From the NCBI GenBank assembly GCA_052389755.1, contig JBQTHP010000225.1:1-24350 (forward strand): DNA of 24,350 nt. Reading direction: 5' to 3'. Under the pieces are notes generated by a model. That model did not search any database, was not told where the DNA came from, and saw only the letters and a program-made list of their open reading frames with translations. Below, piece after piece: positions 1 to 6,701 of the stretch (position 1 is its first letter; every line of letters starts with the position of its first letter). The DNA comes from JBQTHP01 sp052389755. Lineage in GTDB: Bacteria > Pseudomonadota > Gammaproteobacteria > Steroidobacterales > Steroidobacteraceae. The position numbers and the translations under genes are program-made.

Positions 1-1
1 G

Positions 2-1438
2 GACGAGATCTTCGGCTATTTCCCGCCCACGGCAAATCCACCGTCGAAGGTGCCGATGCTCACGCTCCTGAAGCAGGCGCGCGCCTTCGGCCTCGGCTGC
101 GTGCTGGCCACGCAGAATCCGGTGGACCTCGACTACAAGGGCCTGTCGAACGCGGGCACGTGGTTCATCGGGCGCCTGCAGACCGAGCGCGACAAGCTGC
201 GAGTGCTCGACGGTCTCGAGGGCGCGCTTTCCGGTGCGAGCAGCTTCGATCGCGCGACGCTCGAGAAGCTCATGGCCGGGCTTACTCGGCGCGTCTTTCT
301 CATGCACAACGTGCACGACGATGCGCCCGTGCTGTTCAAGAGCCGCTGGGCGCTGTCGTATCTGCGTGGACCGCTGACCGGTCTCGAGATCGCGCGGCTC
401 ATGGCCACGCACAAATCCGAGGCTCGCCGCGGGCACGATGCGCCGGCCGCGACGATTCCGGCCGTCGCGGATACGGCGTTCCCGCGGCCGAACGTACCGG
501 GCGATGTGCCCGAGTATTTCCTGCCGGCAACGTCCGGTCCCGAGTCGATCATCTATCGACCGATGATCTTCGGCGCGGCAAAGCTGCATTTCGTGGACGC
601 GAAACTCGATCTCGATCGGTGGCAGACGCTGGGTTTCGTCGCGCCGCTCGCGGAGGATGCCGAGGAGCCCGTCTGGGCGGAGGCGCACGGCGCTCCCGAG
701 CTTCGGGAGCGACTCGAGCGATCCCCGGCGTCGAATGCGAGTTTTGCGCCGTTGCCGGGCGTCGCCCTGCGCACCGCGTCGTACGCAGCATGGGGCAAAC
801 GCCTGGGCGCGCACCTGTATGAAAGCGCGCGCGCGGACGTGTTCGTGTGCGATGCGCTGAAAGCGACTTCTGCACCCGGCGAGAGCGAAGGGGATTTCCG
901 GGCGCGCCTCGCCCTGAAGGCTCGCGAGCAGCGCGACGCCGCGGTCGACGCGCTGCGAAAGAAGTACACGCCGAAATTCACGTCGCTCGAGGATCGCGAG
1001 CGCCGCGCGATCGAACGCACCGAACGTGAGCGCTCGCAGCTCTCGCACCAGAAGATGCAGACGGCGTTCTCGGTGGGCGCGTCGGTTCTCGGTGCCCTCT
1101 TCGGTCGACGCAGGCTCTCGGCCGCGAACGTCAACCGCGCAGCTACTGCCGCGCGCGCGGCTGGGCGCATCGGGCGCGAGTCCGACGACGTCGAGCGCGC
1201 AGACGAGAGCCTGGAAGCCGTGAGGCAGCGCCGCACCGAGCTGCAGTCACAGTTCGACGCGGACGTCGCGGCGATCGAGCACGCGCTCGACGCCGGTTCC
1301 TGTGCGTTGCGGCGCGTGCAGGTGAGTCCCCGCAAATCGGATATCGTCGTGGGTGAGGTCGCACTCGCGTGGGCGCCGTGGCGCAAGGGCGCCGACGGCT
1401 TTCCCGCGCCCGCATTCGAACAAGGGGGGATGCAATGA
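2..1438 (+). CDS. HerA-like ATP-binding protein, 3' part (5' end outside window)
   Basis: The reading frame is open from base 2 and the true start lies upstream, so only the last 478 residues are visible. The first visible residues, DEIFGYFPP, look like the Walker B segment of a HerA/FtsK-type ATPase. They are followed by a conserved block (KQARAFGLGCVLATQNP, then GLSNAGTWFIGRLQTERDK) typical of HerA-like helicase-domain proteins (COG0433 type). The Walker A motif must lie before the window. The C-terminal half is different: a charged, probably coiled-coil stretch rich in Arg/Glu (about bases 870-1300), interrupted by a small hydrophobic/glycine segment (SVGASVLGALFG, near base 1066) that could be a membrane-touching or hinge element. 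The stop codon overlaps the next gene in ATGA, indicating co-translation. The family resemblance is strong; the physiological role (DNA translocation or other ATP-driven work) is unknown. Confidence 0.85.
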   Translation, partial: DEIFGYFPPTANPPSKVPMLTLLKQARAFGLGCVLATQNPVDLDYKGLSNAGTWFIGRLQTERDKLRVLDGLEGALSGASSFDRATLEKLMAGLTRRVFLMHNVHDDAPVLFKSRWALSYLRGPLTGLEIARLMATHKSEARRGHDAPAATIPAVADTAFPRPNVPGDVPEYFLPATSGPESIIYRPMIFGAAKLHFVDAKLDLDRWQTLGFVAPLAEDAEEPVWAEAHGAPELRERLERSPASNASFAPLPGVALRTASYAAWGKRLGAHLYESARADVFVCDALKATSAPGESEGDFRARLALKAREQRDAAVDALRKKYTPKFTSLEDRERRAIERTERERSQLSHQKMQTAFSVGASVLGALFGRRRLSAANVNRAATAARAAGRIGRESDDVERADESLEAVRQRRTELQSQFDADVAAIEHALDAGSCALRRVQVSPRKSDIVVGEVALAWAPWRKGADGFPAPAFEQGGMQ

Positions 1439-1818
1439 AGGAGCTGATCGATGCGCTGGTCGGGCAGTTGAAGGTCAACGAAAAACAGGCCCGCGGCGGC
1501 GCGGCGGTGCTCTTCAAGGCCGCGCGGGACAAACTGGGTGCCGGCGAGTTCGACAAGCTGCTTGGTGAGGTGCCGGGCGTCGGCGACCTCGCCGGGCAGG
1601 CGCCTCAAGCGGGCGGCGTCGGCAAGCTGCTCGGCGGCTTTGCATCCGCGCTCGGTGGCGGCAATGCCGCAATTCTGGCGAACGTCGTGACGAGCTTCGG
1701 CTCGCTCGGCCTCACGCAGGAGCACGCGAAGAAGTTCGTGCCGGTGATCCTCGACTATCTGCGCGCACGCGTCGGCAAGGGCACCGTCGACACGCTCGAG
1801 AAGACGTTGAGGGCCTGA
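1435..1818 (+). CDS. DUF2780-like small protein
   Basis: The protein has 127 residues and the ATG overlaps the stop of the HerA-like gene (ATGA). A purine-rich AAGGGGGG lies six bases before the start. An N-terminal helical segment (MKELIDALVGQLKVNEKQARGG) is followed by a Gly/Ala-rich middle (about residues 45-80) and a C-terminal helical part (LTQEHAKKFVPVILDYLRARVG). This is the pattern of the DUF2780 (VcgC/VcgE) family. No catalytic motif and no signal peptide are visible. Its function is not known to me. The overlap with the ATPase gene suggests the two products are made together. The family assignment is from remembered sequence pattern and is fairly good. Confidence 0.75.
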   Translation: MKELIDALVGQLKVNEKQARGGAAVLFKAARDKLGAGEFDKLLGEVPGVGDLAGQAPQAGGVGKLLGGFASALGGGNAAILANVVTSFGSLGLTQEHAKKFVPVILDYLRARVGKGTVDTLEKTLRA

Positions 1819-1822
1819 GTCC

Positions 1823-3136
1823 ATGTTCGCGATGGTAGGCGCGCGTGCGCACGTGCCCGTTCTGCTCGCAGCGATTACGTTCGTCGCGATGGCTTGCAGC
1901 AAGCGTGAAGCGCCGACCGGATCGCAGCAGACGGGTCCGATCGCGCTCGGGATCTATCGTGCGACGCTCGAATCCCCGGGCGGCGAGCTGCCGTTCGGTC
2001 TCGAGATTCTCGAGGAGAACGGCCGCTACGTCGCGTTCATCATCAACGGTCCGGAACGGATCCGCGTGCCTGAAGTCGAGGTGAGTGACGGGCGCATCGA
2101 GATGCGCATGCCGGGATTCAGAAACCGTATCTCCGCCGCCATCGATGGCGGCGAGCTCGAAGGCGAGCTCGTGCGCATCACGTATGGCGCCAAGGAACAG
2201 ACGATTCCGTTCGCGGCGCGCCAGGGTGTGACGCACCGTTTCGTCGAAAGGCCGCTGACGGACAATGCGGACGTGTCGGGCCGTTGGGCTGCGACGTTCA
2301 CGGACGAGAAGTCCGGCGAGTCCTCCGAGGCGGTCGGTGAGTTCCGCCAGAGTCGTCACGAAGTGACTGGAACGTTTCTGTCGCCCACGGGGGATCACCG
2401 CTTCCTCGCGGGCGACGTGCGCAACGACGAGCTGCGGCTTTCGGCGTTCGACGGCGCACACATCTATCTGTATCACGCAAGGATCAACGGGCGAGGCCAG
2501 CTTGACGGCACGTTCTGGTCCGGTCTTACGTCGAAGGAACGCTTCGTCGCGCGACGCGACGAATCGGCCACGCTCGACGACACCGCTGTCGTAACGGCCA
2601 TGCGTGCCGAAACGAAGGCGCTCGAGTTCAAGTTTCCGGACGTCGACGGCCGGCAGGTGTCGCTCGACGATCCGCGCTTTGCGGGCAAGGTCGTCGTCGT
2701 CACTCTCGGCGGCAGCTGGTGCCCGAACTGTCATGACGAGGCCGCGTTCTTCGCGCCGTACTACCTGCAGAACCGCGAACGCGGGCTCGAGGTGGTCGCG
2801 CTGATGTTCGAGCACTTCGGCGACTTCGAGCAGGCGGCGGCTGCGACCCAGCGCTTTCGCGAAAAATTCGGCATCGAGTACACGACACTCATCGCCGGCA
2901 CGTCCGACAAGGAAGATGCCGCAAAGCGGCTGCCGCAGCTGAACGGCGTGTACGCGTTTCCGACCACGCTGTTCCTCGATCGCGGCGGTCGCGTCCGCCA
3001 CATTCACACCGGATTCTCGGGGCCAGCGACCGGCGCGCATCATCAGCGCCTGCTGGAGGAGTTTGACGCGATGATCGAGCAGCTTCTCGCCGAGACCGGC
3101 GAAGCGGCCGCAGAGCGGCGGCCAACTGGAGTCTGA
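1823..3136 (+). CDS. Lipoprotein with C-terminal TlpA/thioredoxin-like domain
   Basis: The 437-residue protein starts with a hydrophobic signal segment ending in FVAMACS; Cys25 is a plausible but imperfect lipidation site. Residues of about 40-260 form a beta-rich region (repeated short strands such as LGIYRATLESPGGELPFGLEILEENGRYVAFI) that I do not recognise as a named domain. From about residue 270 there is a redoxin/TlpA-type thioredoxin fold with the active site WCPNC (Cys300 and Cys303) and a likely cis-proline loop (YAFPTT). A membrane-anchored periplasmic thiol-disulfide role is inferred from this. The gene begins four bases after the DUF2780 stop and ends three bases before yajQ, so the three are probably co-transcribed. 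An alternative start is the ATG at 1832. Confidence 0.82.
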   Translation: MFAMVGARAHVPVLLAAITFVAMACSKREAPTGSQQTGPIALGIYRATLESPGGELPFGLEILEENGRYVAFIINGPERIRVPEVEVSDGRIEMRMPGFRNRISAAIDGGELEGELVRITYGAKEQTIPFAARQGVTHRFVERPLTDNADVSGRWAATFTDEKSGESSEAVGEFRQSRHEVTGTFLSPTGDHRFLAGDVRNDELRLSAFDGAHIYLYHARINGRGQLDGTFWSGLTSKERFVARRDESATLDDTAVVTAMRAETKALEFKFPDVDGRQVSLDDPRFAGKVVVVTLGGSWCPNCHDEAAFFAPYYLQNRERGLEVVALMFEHFGDFEQAAAATQRFREKFGIEYTTLIAGTSDKEDAAKRLPQLNGVYAFPTTLFLDRGGRVRHIHTGFSGPATGAHHQRLLEEFDAMIEQLLAETGEAAAERRPTGV

Positions 3137-3139
3137 TCC

Positions 3140-3622
3140 ATGCCCTCGTTTGACGTCGTATCCGAGCTGAACGCGCACGAAGTGACCAACGCGGTCGATC
3201 AGGCGAACCGCGAGCTTGCGCAGCGCTTCGACTTAAAGGACACCGGCGCAGGCTTCGAGCTGAACGAGCTCATCGTCACGCTGTCGGCGCAGGTCGATTT
3301 CCAGCTGAAACAGATGCTCGAGATCCTGAAGCTGCGGCTCTCGAAGCGCGGCATCGACGTTGCGTGCCTCGAGGTGAAGGAACCGCAGATGACGCTCTCA
3401 GCCGCGCGTCAGGACGTGGTGCTCCGCCACGGCATCGACCAGGAGACGGGCAAGAAGCTCGCACGCCTCATCAAGGACTCGAAGCTCAAGGTTCAGGCGA
3501 GCCTGCAGGGCGACAAGGTGCGGGTGCAGGGGAAGTCGCGGGACGATCTTCAGGCCGCGATCGCGCTGCTGCGCAAGGCCGGAGTCGAGGTTCCCCTTCA
3601 GTTCAGTAACTTCCGGGATTGA
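3140..3622 (+). CDS. yajQ: YajQ family nucleotide-binding protein
   Basis: The 160-residue protein matches YajQ (DUF520, about 163 residues in E. coli) over its full length. It opens with MPSFDVVSELNAHEVTNAVDQ, has the RFDLKDTGAGFEL segment and the KLARLIKDSKLKVQAS segment, and ends in VPLQFSNFRD. Family members bind nucleotides; some are reported as cyclic-di-GMP effectors or as RNA/tRNA-binding proteins, so the exact role here is open. The start is supported by GGAG eight bases upstream of the ATG. It is the last gene of the plus-strand group and converges on the YciI-like gene with only 24 bases between stops. I see no U-tract terminator there. Confidence 0.95.
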   Translation: MPSFDVVSELNAHEVTNAVDQANRELAQRFDLKDTGAGFELNELIVTLSAQVDFQLKQMLEILKLRLSKRGIDVACLEVKEPQMTLSAARQDVVLRHGIDQETGKKLARLIKDSKLKVQASLQGDKVRVQGKSRDDLQAAIALLRKAGVEVPLQFSNFRD

Positions 3623-3646
3623 GGGCTCAGACGGCTGGGCCGCGCG

Positions 3647-3943
3647 TCAGCGCACCGGCGTTGCCGCATCCTTGCCGACGATGGTCGTCCAGGGCCTCAC
3701 GAACCATCGCGTCACGAGCCCGTTTCGCACGTACGGATCGGCTTTCGCGAAGGCTTCCGCCACTTCCCGCGAAGTGCCCTGGAACACGATGACGCCTCCG
3801 TCCGCCGGCTCAGCGAGCGCGCCGCCGAGAACGAGCTCCCCGCGTTCCACGGATTTCCATGCAGCAGCGATGTGTTCCGCCCGAAAGGCTGCTCTGCGCT
3901 CGACGTAGTCGGGCACGTATTCATAGAAGAGAATGAAGTGCAT
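3647..3943 (-). CDS. YciI-like protein
   Basis: The 98-residue protein begins MHFILFYEYVPDYVERRAAFRAEH. The frame is open further upstream, but this Met gives the normal YciI length and start. YciI-family landmarks are present: His24 and Asp48 in the expected ferredoxin-like fold, and the C-terminal signature ADPYVRNGL followed by a WFVRPW strand. The family comprises small dimeric proteins proposed to be enzymes; related sequences act as dehalogenase-type or muconolactone-isomerase-like enzymes, but most have no known substrate. It starts 10 bases after the stop of the BtuF-like gene and is the last gene of a three-gene minus-strand group. Confidence 0.85.
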   Translation of the reverse strand: MHFILFYEYVPDYVERRAAFRAEHIAAAWKSVERGELVLGGALAEPADGGVIVFQGTSREVAEAFAKADPYVRNGLVTRWFVRPWTTIVGKDAATPVR

Positions 3944-3953
3944 GCGCCCCAAT

Positions 3954-4817
3954 CTACTGCATGCCGCGCGCGCGGTCGATCGCGCGGCAGAGGGCCTCGG
4001 TCGCATCGATCACGCCCGGGCCGAGCCGCGAGAGCCGCATGTCGCCGAAAGCGATGAGCCTGTTCGTCCGCACGGCCCGCATCGAGTCGAATCGCTTCCA
4101 CGCGTCGAGCCATTCGGCCGTCGCAGCGTCGGGCCCGACCGCGATGATCATCGCCGGATCGCGCGCGATGACCGCCTCGATCTCGACCGCGGGGCCGAGA
4201 TCACGCAGGTCGCCGAACACGTTGTCCGCTCCGCACACTCGCAACGCATCGGACATGAGCTGGGTTCCGCCGACGGTATACACCGGCCGATCCCACACCT
4301 GCAGCAGCACCGAGAGCCGTGGGCCCGATGCATGACGCGCTTCCAGCTTCGCGAGTCGCGCGCCGAGCGTCGCGGCTGCCGCATCCGCCACGGCGCGCGT
4401 TCCAGCGAGCGTGCCGAGACGCCGCAGCGATGCCGGGAGATCGGCGAGGCGGTCGACGCGCTGCAGGTAGAGCGGAATGCCCAGTCGCTCGATCTTCGCG
4501 ATCTGCGCAGCGCTGTTGCCGCCCGGCCATGCGACCACGATCTCCGGGCGCAGCGAGACGAGTCGCTCCATGTCGATCGCGTGCGCATCGCCGATGCGCG
4601 GCACCCGCAGCGCTTCGGGCGGATCCACCGAATACTCCACCGTCGCGAGCACTCGCTTACCGGCCCCCGCCGCGAACAGCATCTCGGTCGAGCCCGGCGC
4701 GATGCTCACGATGCGCGACGGATGGCGCTCGAGTGTCAAGCGATGGCCGAGATCGTCGGTCACGGCAACTCCCGCGGCTGCGACGGCGGCGAGCGCCGCG
4801 AGAGTGGCGCCGGGCAT
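3954..4817 (-). CDS. BtuF-like periplasmic substrate-binding protein
   Basis: The 287-residue protein shows the helical-backbone metal/vitamin B12 binding fold: DDLGHRLTLERHPSRIVSIAPGSTEMLFAAGAG near the N-terminus, then PRIGDAHAIDMERLVSLRPEIVVAW, and a second lobe starting near PRLSVLLQVWDRPVYTVGG. This resembles cobalamin-binding BtuF and siderophore/heme binding proteins. The ligand cannot be read from sequence. The N-terminus (about residues 4-19) is Ala-rich and hydrophobic, like a signal peptide, but has no basic n-region and no lipobox. The start cannot lie further upstream because the ferritin-like gene's stop is in frame just two codons before it. No permease or ATPase gene is adjacent, so the rest of any ABC transporter must be elsewhere. 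Confidence 0.82.
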   Translation of the reverse strand: MPGATLAALAAVAAAGVAVTDDLGHRLTLERHPSRIVSIAPGSTEMLFAAGAGKRVLATVEYSVDPPEALRVPRIGDAHAIDMERLVSLRPEIVVAWPGGNSAAQIAKIERLGIPLYLQRVDRLADLPASLRRLGTLAGTRAVADAAAATLGARLAKLEARHASGPRLSVLLQVWDRPVYTVGGTQLMSDALRVCGADNVFGDLRDLGPAVEIEAVIARDPAMIIAVGPDAATAEWLDAWKRFDSMRAVRTNRLIAFGDMRLSRLGPGVIDATEALCRAIDRARGMQ

Positions 4818-4820
4818 CGA

Positions 4821-5279
4821 TCAGCGGATCGAGCCGGGCTTGCGCATCATCTTGCGGATCTCGGCGAGGTGGGCTTCCTCGGCGGCGATCTGCGCGCGCG
4901 CATACTCCTCGAGCATGATGCTGTGCCCGGCGACGAGCCCGAGCAGCTCGCGGTACACGCCGAGCCCCTCCTCTTCGTGCACGAGCGCTTCGTTCAGGAT
5001 CTCGTCGACGTTGTGCTTGTGCGTCTCGAGCAGTGAACCGATCTTGAGGGAAGGGTGACCGCCGAGATTCGTGATGTGCTCGCCCGCCTGGATCGCGTGC
5101 GCCTGCGCCTCATCCGCCTGCCCGCGCAGCCAGGCCACGATCGGAATACGGTTATGACCGAAGATCATGAAGCTGTAGTGCAGGTATCGCACGAGGCCCG
5201 CGAGCTCGAGCTCGAGGATGTGATTGAGCGTGCGGACGACGGCCTCTGGGTCTTCCTTGTTCGGCGGCGAAGGGCTCAT
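4821..5279 (-). CDS. Bacterioferritin-type ferritin-like protein
   Basis: The 152-residue protein is a four-helix ferritin-like domain of near-bacterioferritin length (E. coli Bfr 158). Candidate di-iron ligands are Glu25 (helix A, ELELAGLVRYLHY), Glu57 with His61, Glu102 or Glu103, and Glu134 with His137 (EEAH). The second motif here is ExxxH rather than the ExxH of E. coli Bfr; I recall close relatives annotated as bacterioferritin sharing this spacing. The expected role is iron storage or iron detoxification, or a Dps-like role. The start is well supported by AGGAG six bases upstream (complement of 5286-5290). It is divergent from hemA and lies three bases before the BtuF-like gene. Confidence 0.85.
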   Translation of the reverse strand: MSPSPPNKEDPEAVVRTLNHILELELAGLVRYLHYSFMIFGHNRIPIVAWLRGQADEAQAHAIQAGEHITNLGGHPSLKIGSLLETHKHNVDEILNEALVHEEEGLGVYRELLGLVAGHSIMLEEYARAQIAAEEAHLAEIRKMMRKPGSIR

Positions 5280-5313
5280 GCGGGGCTCCTGGCGTCAGCG
5301 GGGCGCGGTGTGC

Positions 5314-5319
5314 ATTCTA
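5314..5319 (-). promoter_or_regulatory. Candidate -10 box for the ferritin-like gene
   Basis: On the minus strand the hexamer TAGAAT (5 of 6 match to TATAAT) lies 34 bases upstream of the ferritin-like ATG. No good -35 hexamer is found at the usual 16-18 base distance, so the promoter may need an activator. This is weak, single-element evidence. Confidence 0.35.
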
Positions 5320-5354
5320 GCCTCCGCCTACATAACGCACCGGTCGAGCGTGCA

Positions 5355-5372
5355 ATGACAGTGCCGTGACAG
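5355..5372. promoter_or_regulatory. OmpR/PhoB-type direct repeat upstream of hemA
   Basis: Two seven-base units, ATGACAG (5355-5361) and GTGACAG (5366-5372), lie in direct repeat with an 11-base period. Read on the minus strand this is CTGTCACGGCACTGTCAT, which matches both half-sites of the E. coli Pho box (CTGTCAT, four bases, CTGTCAT) but with a GC-rich spacer. OmpR-family regulators bind such 11-base-spaced repeats. The site lies in the 126-base gap between the divergent ferritin-like gene and hemA, 33 bases before the hemA start. The operon downstream encodes an OmpR-family regulator, which is the obvious candidate ligand (inference); a genuine PhoB site is the alternative. Confidence 0.45.
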
Positions 5373-5405
5373 ACCGTTCAGCTCGCGCTGCTACAGTCCG
5401 GCACC

Positions 5406-6701
5406 GTGCATGACCTCGCTCTCATCGGAGCCTCGTACCGCACCGTCAGCATCGATGTGCTGGGGCGTCTGCTTCTGCCCAGGGAGGAGCTCGCGGCACG
5501 TCTGCCGCGACTCGCGGAAGCGCTCGGCGTGCAGGAGCTTCTGTATTTGGGCACGTGCAACCGTCTCGAGATCGTCGCAAGGCTGAATCCGGGCCAGCAG
5601 GCGGAATCCTTGCGGCCACGTGTGTTTGCGGCCCTTTGCGGACGCGAGCCGGAAGCGCGGGAAGCGCAGCGCCTGTTTCGCGTCTGGGCGGGCGCGGGCG
5701 CCGTCGAACATCTGCTGCTCGTCGCGTGCGGCCTCGACTCGGCGCAGGTCGGTGATCGCGAGATCGCAAATCAGCTGCGTGACGCCTGGCTGCTCGCGCG
5801 CACGGCGGGCGTCGCAGGATCACGCCTCGATCAGCTCGTCGCGGCTGCGCTCCTTGCGGCGCGCGAAGTGAGGGAGCTCGATGCCCGGGGCGAGACGCCG
5901 GCGCGGAACGGACTCGCGGCTCGTGCTGCAACGCACGTCCTGCGCCATCTGGCCGGTACACGCGACCGAGTCGCGCTCGTCGGTGTTTCGGCGATGACCC
6001 GTGCGTGCGGCCGTGCGCTGCGGCGCGAGGGCGTGCCGCTCGTCGTAGTCAACCGATCGATCGATGCGGCAGCGCACCTTGCCGCCGAGCTCGAGGCTGA
6101 GTCGATGTCCCTTGCCGCGTTCTGCGAATCGGCCCCGCCGGTGGCGGCAGTCGTCACCGCCGTCGGAACGGCCGAGCCGGTGCTCGACGCGTCGAGCCTG
6201 AACAGACTCGCTGTCCGGCAGAACGGTACACAACGCCCACTGATCGTCGATCTCGGCGTCCCGGCCAACGTGAGTACCGAAGCGGCCGCGGTCGTGGGCT
6301 TGCAGTATGTCGGCATGGATCAGCTCGTCGGCGAAGCGGCCGTCGATCGACCGGAGAAGCTGCTCGAGCGCACGGACGTTCGGGCGGTGGTGGACCGTCA
6401 CCTCGATCGCGCGATGCGCGCGTCGGCGCAGCGTCTGGCGGGGCCGCTTCTCGGAGCGCTGCACGAAAGCTACCTGAAGAGTGTCGAGTCCGAATTGTCG
6501 GATCTGTTGCACGGCACGCTCGCCGGGCTCGACGATGCCGAGCGCGCGGCACTGCATCGCTGGGGCTCGCTGCTCGCGCGCCGCATGGCGCACGTGCCCG
6601 TGGACGGCCTGCGGCGCCTCGCGTCCGACGGCGACCTGCACAGCGTCGAGGCGTGCATCGATGGCATGACGCGGGCACTCGAGAAGCGGAGGGTGAGTTG
6701 A
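5406..6701 (+). CDS. hemA: Glutamyl-tRNA reductase (divergent)
   Basis: The 431-residue enzyme would reduce glutamyl-tRNA to glutamate-1-semialdehyde, the first committed step of C5-pathway tetrapyrrole synthesis. The order of motifs fits the family: N-terminal strand ALIGASYRT, catalytic Cys51 in LGTCNRLEI, the conserved AVEHLLLVACGLDS segment with a His in the expected place, a Rossmann-like NADPH domain (about 180-310) and a C-terminal dimerization helix bundle. Two landmarks are unusual: the normally GEPQILGQ-like segment reads GDREIANQ (116-123), and the nucleotide-binding loop reads GVSAMT (193-198) rather than GxGxMG. Only GTG 5406 is available as a standard start, because an in-frame stop lies at 5367; no good ribosome-binding site precedes it. 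Its stop overlaps the hemL TTG start. Confidence 0.85.
   Translation: MHDLALIGASYRTVSIDVLGRLLLPREELAARLPRLAEALGVQELLYLGTCNRLEIVARLNPGQQAESLRPRVFAALCGREPEAREAQRLFRVWAGAGAVEHLLLVACGLDSAQVGDREIANQLRDAWLLARTAGVAGSRLDQLVAAALLAAREVRELDARGETPARNGLAARAATHVLRHLAGTRDRVALVGVSAMTRACGRALRREGVPLVVVNRSIDAAAHLAAELEAESMSLAAFCESAPPVAAVVTAVGTAEPVLDASSLNRLAVRQNGTQRPLIVDLGVPANVSTEAAAVVGLQYVGMDQLVGEAAVDRPEKLLERTDVRAVVDRHLDRAMRASAQRLAGPLLGALHESYLKSVESELSDLLHGTLAGLDDAERAALHRWGSLLARRMAHVPVDGLRRLASDGDLHSVEACIDGMTRALEKRRVS

Noticed and set aside
1712..3178. A 488-residue minus-strand open frame
   Set aside because: It is antisense to the thioredoxin lipoprotein gene, which has clear motifs. The minus frame has no recognisable domain or start context.
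3933..5036. A 367-residue plus-strand open frame
   Set aside because: It overlaps the BtuF-like and ferritin-like genes on the other strand; both of those have conserved motifs and this frame has none.
5388..5390. CTG as an alternative hemA start
   Set aside because: GTG 5406 gives the normal start of GluTR, whereas CTG is rarely used and would add six non-conserved residues.
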